Under the pieces are notes generated by a model that searched no databases, had not been told where the DNA came from, and saw only the letters and a list, made by a program, of their open reading frames with translations. Both the position numbers and the translations under genes were made by a program. Below, in pieces: positions 6,223-9,665 of a stretch of 9,665 bases of DNA. Source of the DNA: Methanomassiliicoccales archaeon PtaU1.Bin030 (lineage in GTDB: Archaea; Thermoplasmatota; Thermoplasmata; Methanomassiliicoccales; Methanomassiliicoccaceae). Position 1 is the first letter of the stretch. Each line of letters opens with the position of its first letter. The stretch is from assembly GCA_002067635.1 (NCBI GenBank), contig MVRB01000177.1, positions 1-9,665 on the forward strand, written 5' to 3'.

Positions 6223-6998
6223 GGCAGATGGCCATCTACGGGAAGGGGGGCATCGGCAAGTCCACCATCTCCGCGAACATGGCGGCATCCTTCGCGGAGG
6301 CGGGGCTGCGCACCTGGTATATCGGGTGCGATCCAAAGTCCGACGGGAGCATGACCCTTCTTCACGGCAGGAAGATCCCCACCTTCTTGGAGCAGATGAG
6401 GACAGGGGGTCAGGAGGTGGTGTTCACGGGCTTCGGGGGAGTGAGGTGCGTGGAGACCGGCGGCCCCCTGGCCGGGGTGGGGTGCGCGGGACGGGGGATA
6501 ATCGTGGCTGTCCAAAAGCTGGCCCAGGAGCATTTCCGGCAGGAGGATGATGTGCTCATATATGATGTGCCCGGCGATGTCGTATGCGGAGGCTTCGCCG
6601 CCCCCCTGCGAGAGAGGTACGCCAATGAGGTCTACATCGTGTCCAGCGGAGAATACCTTTCCCTGTACGCGGCTAACAACATCGCCAAAGGCCTGGCGAA
6701 CCTCAATGTGGCTCTGGGCGGGATCATATGCAACTCCCGAGAAATTGCTCGGGAGGAGGAAGCCGTGACCGAGTACGCCCGCCGGATAGGGTCTCGTCTC
6801 ATCGGCTTCATACCCCGCAGCCCGGTGGTCAGAGAGTGCGAGAACAGAGGGGTCACCGTCATTGAAGGGGCGCCGCATGACATGCAGGCGGACGCCTACC
6901 GCCGCCTGGGCCAGGCGGTGCTGGGGAACCGCGAGCTGAGCGTACCCCGTCCCATGGACCCCGAGGAGATACGCGCTCTTTTACGGGAGATGGCATGA
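6219..6998 (+). CDS. cfbC: Ni-sirohydrochlorin a,c-diamide reductive cyclase, reductase subunit (NifH-like)
   Basis: CfbC is the ATP-dependent iron-sulfur protein that feeds electrons to CfbD. The 259-residue protein is a clear NifH/BchL relative: P-loop YGKGGIGKST (7-16), YIGCDPKSD (34-42), CVETGGPLAGVGCAGRG (77-93) with cluster ligand Cys89 and the Arg92 that corresponds to the ADP-ribosylated arginine of NifH, and YDVPGDVVCGGFAAPLR (115-131) with the second ligand Cys123. Two chains share one [4Fe-4S] cluster in this family. The frame is open upstream to 5988, but the ATG at 6219 gives the normal N terminus, overlaps the cfbD stop as ATGA and has GAGGGA five bases before it. Nitrogenase or chlorophyll reductase roles are rejected because all neighbours are F430 genes. 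Codons 172-179 contain a perfect 8-bp inverted repeat (6734-6755). Confidence 0.96.
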   Translation: MRQMAIYGKGGIGKSTISANMAASFAEAGLRTWYIGCDPKSDGSMTLLHGRKIPTFLEQMRTGGQEVVFTGFGGVRCVETGGPLAGVGCAGRGIIVAVQKLAQEHFRQEDDVLIYDVPGDVVCGGFAAPLRERYANEVYIVSSGEYLSLYAANNIAKGLANLNVALGGIICNSREIAREEEAVTEYARRIGSRLIGFIPRSPVVRECENRGVTVIEGAPHDMQADAYRRLGQAVLGNRELSVPRPMDPEEIRALLREMA

Positions 6999-8350
6999 CT
7001 GCGCCGCCCAGGGTCGTGATCGCGGGTTCGGGCAGCGGAGTGGGAAAGACGGTCATCACCACCGGCCTCATGTCCCGTCTGTCCAAGGGGCGCAAGGTGC
7101 AGGGGTACAAGGTAGGTCCCGACTTCATAGATCCCATGTACCACACGGCGGCCACCGGCCTCCCGTCCCGGAACTTGGACTCCTACTTCATGGAGAGAAA
7201 CGACCTTCTCAACCTTTTCGGGTGGTCGAGCAGGGATGCGGACCTGGCGGTGGTGGAGGGGGTCAGGGGCCTCTACGATGGGCTCACCTCAACAGGGGAC
7301 ACGGGATCCACGGCGGAGATAGCCAAGTTCCTGCAGGCGCCGGTCATCCTGGTGGTTAACGCCCGCAGCCTCGCCAAGAGCGCCGCCGCACACGTGCTGG
7401 GCTTCAAGATGCTCGACCGGACGATCAACATCGCCGGAGTGATACTCAACAACGTGGGCGGAGAGAGGCACCGGCGAAAAGCGGTCGAGGCCGTGGAATC
7501 TCTTACCGGGACAGAAATCGTGGGAACGATCGAGAGGCGTCAGGAGAGCCTGCCGGAGAGGCACTTGGGGCTCATGACCGTGGACGGCGACCAGGATGTT
7601 AGGGCACTGTTACGGGACCTTGAGGACCTGGTGTCAGGTGTCGATGTAGAGAGGATCCTGGAGATAGCGGGCTCCGCTCCAGAGTTGGAGCTGGACAAAA
7701 GTTCGCCCTACCAGCACTACGAAGCTCAGGGAGTAAGAGTTGCTGTCCCCCGGGACCGGTCCTTCTGCTTCTACTACCAGGAGAACCTTGAATCGCTGGA
7801 GGCCGCTGGAGCGGAGCTCGTGTTCTTCCGCCCCACAGAGGGTGAGCGGCTGCCGGACTGCGAAGCCGTGTACCTCGGGGGCGGCTATCCAGAGGTCTAT
7901 GCGGAGCTACTAGAAGGCAATAGCGACTTCCTTGAAGGGCTGAGGCAGATGTCGGAGCAGGGCGCTCTCGTGTATGGCGAGTGCGGGGGCATGATGGTGA
8001 TGTGCCGCTCCATAGACGCGTTCGGCAGGCTCAGCCGCATGGCGGGCATCTTCGATGCCCGGGCCGTCCTTACCAGGGACCGCCAAGGCCTGGCATATGT
8101 GAGGGCGCGGGGTACCGCCGATAACTTCCTTTTCCCTGGGTTGGACCTCCGCGCTCATGAGTTCCATTACTCGCGACTCGAGCCCATCCCTGCAGGTCCC
8201 TACGGTTTCTCGATACAGAGGGGAACTGGTATCGGGCACTCCATGGACGGCATCATGGTTAGGCGGTCCATGGGCACCTACATGCATCAGCACGCCCTGG
8301 CGAACCCCTCCTGGGGCAGAGCCTTGGTAAGAACGGCGATGAGATCGTAG
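6995..8350 (+). CDS. cfbB: Ni-sirohydrochlorin a,c-diamide synthase (CbiA/CobB family)
   Basis: CfbB amidates the a and c acetate side chains of Ni-sirohydrochlorin using ATP and glutamine. The 451-residue protein has an N-terminal ATP-binding domain of the dethiobiotin-synthetase fold with P-loop GSGSGVGKT (11-19), GYKVGPDFIDPMYH (37-50) and VVEGVRGLYDG (86-96). A C-terminal class-I-like glutaminase domain follows with YLGGGYPE (293-300), nucleophile Cys330 in VYGECGGMMVM and the histidines of YMHQHALANP (His431, His433). This is the normal two-domain layout. The ATG overlaps the cfbC stop as ATGA, with GGGAGA four bases upstream. By sequence alone it could equally be cobyrinate a,c-diamide synthase (CbiA); position in the cfb operon decides the name, though it may serve both pathways. 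It is last gene of the operon. Confidence 0.94.
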   Translation: MTAPPRVVIAGSGSGVGKTVITTGLMSRLSKGRKVQGYKVGPDFIDPMYHTAATGLPSRNLDSYFMERNDLLNLFGWSSRDADLAVVEGVRGLYDGLTSTGDTGSTAEIAKFLQAPVILVVNARSLAKSAAAHVLGFKMLDRTINIAGVILNNVGGERHRRKAVEAVESLTGTEIVGTIERRQESLPERHLGLMTVDGDQDVRALLRDLEDLVSGVDVERILEIAGSAPELELDKSSPYQHYEAQGVRVAVPRDRSFCFYYQENLESLEAAGAELVFFRPTEGERLPDCEAVYLGGGYPEVYAELLEGNSDFLEGLRQMSEQGALVYGECGGMMVMCRSIDAFGRLSRMAGIFDARAVLTRDRQGLAYVRARGTADNFLFPGLDLRAHEFHYSRLEPIPAGPYGFSIQRGTGIGHSMDGIMVRRSMGTYMHQHALANPSWGRALVRTAMRS

Positions 8351-8355
8351 CTTTA

Positions 8356-8454
8356 GATGGGTCCTGTTGCCTTCGGCGACCATCCGCCACGCCCTCGAGG
8401 CCAGCCAATCAGGTGGCTGCATACCCATGCCCGTCCACAGGCAATGTCTTTTCT
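8356..8454 (+). terminator. Candidate 3' end of the cfb operon
   Basis: Five bases after the cfbB stop, GATGG (8356-8360) can pair with CCATC (8380-8384), and TTGCC (8367-8371) with GGCGA (8375-8379) around a TTC loop. A second perfect hairpin is CAGCCA (8402-8407) with TGGCTG (8414-8419). A pyrimidine tract TCTTTTCT (8447-8454) follows. Archaeal termination relies mainly on T-rich tracts, so the last element is the likeliest site. The T tract is short, so the call is tentative. Confidence 0.35.
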
Positions 8455-8565
8455 AACGGCCTTCATCTCTAACTCCTCAATTATCACCCGCCGTTCTGAA
8501 GGGCCATAAATAATGGATAATGGTAAAAAAATATAGATACCGAAATTGATAATATCCTACTCCGG

Positions 8566-8575
8566 TTTATTATAT
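8566..8575 (+). promoter_or_regulatory. Candidate TATA box of the sensor kinase gene
   Basis: TTTATTATAT is a good archaeal box A match but would start transcription near 8597, leaving a leader of only about 12 nt. The A-rich AAAATATAG near 8528-8536 would start it near 8557 and leave about 50 nt including the ribosome-binding site. Both lie in the AT-rich stretch; either or both may act. Confidence 0.4.
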
Positions 8576-8596
8576 CCGTCTGCTGATTTTTTAAAC

Positions 8597-8604
8597 GGTG
8601 GTGA
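8597..8604 (+). promoter_or_regulatory. Ribosome-binding site fixing the sensor kinase start
   Basis: GGTGGTGA, close to the archaeal GGAGGTGA consensus, lies four bases before the GTG at 8609-8611. No ATG is available in frame until 8633, which would cut into the first membrane helix, so this site supports the GTG start. Confidence 0.6.
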
Positions 8605-8608
8605 AGCA

Positions 8609-9665
8609 GTGGATGCGGTCTCTCTTGTTACGATGTACACCGTAATAGTGGGACTCCTCACCCTCGCACTTCTGATCGTTGTATGGAAGGTGAGCCACCA
8701 GCGTAACCGGTACGTTTTCGTGGTCATGCTGGGCTGTGTCCTCATCATCCTTATAGGCTTCATCTTCGAGATTTCTGCCTCAACGCTCAGCGATAGGTTG
8801 TTCTGGAACATCGTGGAGTATTTCGGTCACATATTCTCTCCCGCTCTGTTCCTGGTCTTCGCACTCTCCATCGCTCAACAAAAGAAGTGGTTGACCACAA
8901 GGTACATGTTGCTGTTGTTCGGTGCCGGTACCCTCATCTTCATTCTGGTGGCAACCAATCCTTTCCACAACCTCCACTATCTCAGCGTGACCCTCTCCCC
9001 GGACCCGGTGCGCTCCTTTGAAGCTGAGCGGGGACCGGTGTACTATGCTTACCTGGCATACGTCTTTGGCACCATGATCCTTGCGGCATGTGTCCTGTAC
9101 GCGAACTACCGAAAGGTAGGCTTGGCCCTCAAGAGGAGGACCATGATCATGGAGCTGGCCGTGCTGCTGCCGCTGATGACCATGACGCTGCTGTTCCCCC
9201 TGTGGCAGTTCATACCTTCAGAGGTCATGATAATCACCGGCATCCTCCTCAGCAGCATCCTCCTGTTCATCGGTACGTTCGGTTTCGAGATGTTCAGGAT
9301 GCTGCCGTTCACGTTCGACGGGACCGTTCACACACTGAAGGATGGGGTACTCATCGCCGATGAGTTCAACCAGGTGCTGTTCCTCAACCCGGCGATGGGG
9401 AGCATACTCGGCCTGGAGAGATTATCCGACTGCATCGGCAAGCACATCAACGATATCATCCCAGGGCTGGATGTCGATGTGAAGGAGCGTCAAGGCAGGA
9501 TGACCTACCGGGAATACTCTGAGCTAGAGCTTTTCGACGGCCGCTTCTTTGACGTCCAGAGGTCCAACATCTACACGAGGTCCGGGAAGAACCTGAGCTG
9601 CCTGTACATCATGAGGGATGTGACCAACAGGATGAGGATGGAGGAGGAGCAGAGGATGCGGATGA
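8609..9665 (+). CDS. Membrane sensor protein, probable histidine kinase with 7TM sensor and PAS domain (3' end outside window)
   Basis: The frame opens at GTG 8609 and is still open at the window end after 352 codons. Residues 1-230 hold about seven hydrophobic segments (roughly 7-26, 36-54, 69-89, 97-115, 146-166, 182-200, 206-226). The motif ATNPFHNLHY (115-124) is close to the TNPxHxLxY signature of the N-terminal 7TM sensor region of histidine kinases. A PAS-like domain follows at about 237-340 (GTVHTLKDGVLIADEFNQVL, then FLNPAMGSILGLE, ending YIMRDVTNRMRMEEE). It runs into a charged helix that normally leads to another PAS or the kinase core. The kinase domain is not in the window, so a cyclase or other output cannot be ruled out. 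The ligand is unknown. It has its own AT-rich promoter region, so a link to F430 synthesis is not implied by co-transcription. Confidence 0.85.
   Translation, partial: MDAVSLVTMYTVIVGLLTLALLIVVWKVSHQRNRYVFVVMLGCVLIILIGFIFEISASTLSDRLFWNIVEYFGHIFSPALFLVFALSIAQQKKWLTTRYMLLLFGAGTLIFILVATNPFHNLHYLSVTLSPDPVRSFEAERGPVYYAYLAYVFGTMILAACVLYANYRKVGLALKRRTMIMELAVLLPLMTMTLLFPLWQFIPSEVMIITGILLSSILLFIGTFGFEMFRMLPFTFDGTVHTLKDGVLIADEFNQVLFLNPAMGSILGLERLSDCIGKHINDIIPGLDVDVKERQGRMTYREYSELELFDGRFFDVQRSNIYTRSGKNLSCLYIMRDVTNRMRMEEEQRMRM

Larger units (their letters stand above)
8351..8608. other. Intergenic region between cfbB and the sensor kinase
   Basis: No convincing coding frame and no tRNA-like fold is seen here. 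The first 150 bases are GC-rich with hairpins (termination candidates). A competing pair of long-range repeats follows, AACGGC/GCCGTT (8455-8460 and 8490-8495) and the imperfect GGCCTTCA/TGAAGGGCC (8458-8465 and 8497-8505). From about 8506 the sequence becomes AT-rich. It includes two tandem copies of ATAATGG (8510-8523), which look like promoter DNA for the next gene. Confidence 0.5.

Noticed and set aside
6090..6878. 262-codon open frame on the minus strand, antisense to cfbC
   Set aside because: It lies wholly against the end of cfbD and cfbC, both with complete family motifs. Its translation has no recognisable domain and is rich in Pro, Arg, Gly and His, as expected from a GC-rich shadow frame.
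5146..6998. Nitrogenase or chlorophyll/bacteriochlorophyll reductase (NifDH, BchLN) reading of cfbD and cfbC
   Set aside because: There is no NifK, BchB or cofactor assembly gene, CfbD is shorter than NifD, and all neighbours are F430 genes. F430 reductive cyclase explains the pair fully.
6995..8350. Cobyrinate a,c-diamide synthase (CbiA) as the name for the last operon gene
   Set aside because: It is the same family and dual use is possible, but the overlap with cfbC and the full cfb set make CfbB the better name. No other cobalamin gene is in the window.
7910..8428. 172-codon minus-strand frame spanning the cfbB 3' end and entering the intergenic region
   Set aside because: Most of it is antisense to the cfbB glutaminase domain. 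The 78 bases outside cfbB give no recognisable protein, and no promoter or ribosome-binding site is seen for it.
8351..8608. tRNA, CRISPR array or known riboswitch in the intergenic region
   Set aside because: No cloverleaf, no regularly spaced repeats and no recognisable riboswitch core could be seen; only simple hairpins and AT-rich promoter-like DNA.

Overview
The window comes from an archaeon that makes coenzyme F430, the nickel tetrapyrrole of methyl-coenzyme M reductase, so it is a methanogen or an anaerobic methane/alkane oxidiser. The evidence is a complete five-gene F430 cassette (cfbA, cfbE, cfbD, cfbC, cfbB), TATA-type promoter elements, GGAGG/GGTG ribosome-binding sites and tight 4-nt gene overlaps. 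The coding DNA is GC-rich. A Methanomassiliicoccales-like lineage is my guess from GC content and protein style; the window alone cannot prove it.

Left arm (1-3257, minus strand): an early tetrapyrrole operon read right to left, sirC (precorrin-2 dehydrogenase) - hemA (glutamyl-tRNA reductase) - hemB (porphobilinogen synthase) - hemL (glutamate-1-semialdehyde aminotransferase, cut by the window edge). The genes are contiguous or overlap: TAG/ATG contact between sirC and hemA, a 50-nt hemA/hemB overlap with a TTG start for hemB, and an ATGA overlap between hemB and hemL. The missing steps to precorrin-2 (hemC, hemD, uroporphyrinogen III methyltransferase) are not here and may lie off the left edge.

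Centre (3258-3443): a divergent control region of about 190 bp. It has a TATA-like box readable in both directions, a perfect 17-bp dyad abutting that box, and further inverted repeats plus an orphan Shine-Dalgarno sequence in the cfbA leader. It lies at the metabolic branch point: the first gene to the left makes sirohydrochlorin and the first gene to the right inserts nickel into it.

Right arm (3444-8350, plus strand): cfbA (nickelochelatase), cfbE (Mur-ligase-like F430 synthetase), cfbD and cfbC (nitrogenase-like reductive cyclase) and cfbB (a,c-diamide synthase). The junctions are so tight that the five proteins are almost certainly made from one mRNA with translational coupling. The cfbE/cfbD junction looks like a CTGA version of the ATGA overlaps used by cfbC and cfbB, which suggests a rare CTG start for cfbD.

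Far right (8351-9665): a structured, then AT-rich intergenic region of about 260 bp with likely termination and promoter signals, then the N-terminal part of a membrane sensor kinase (seven-TM sensor plus PAS domain) that runs off the window. Together the two operons cover glutamyl-tRNA to porphobilinogen and precorrin-2 to F430. The individual enzymes are known families; the less explained parts are the shared control region and the cfbD start.
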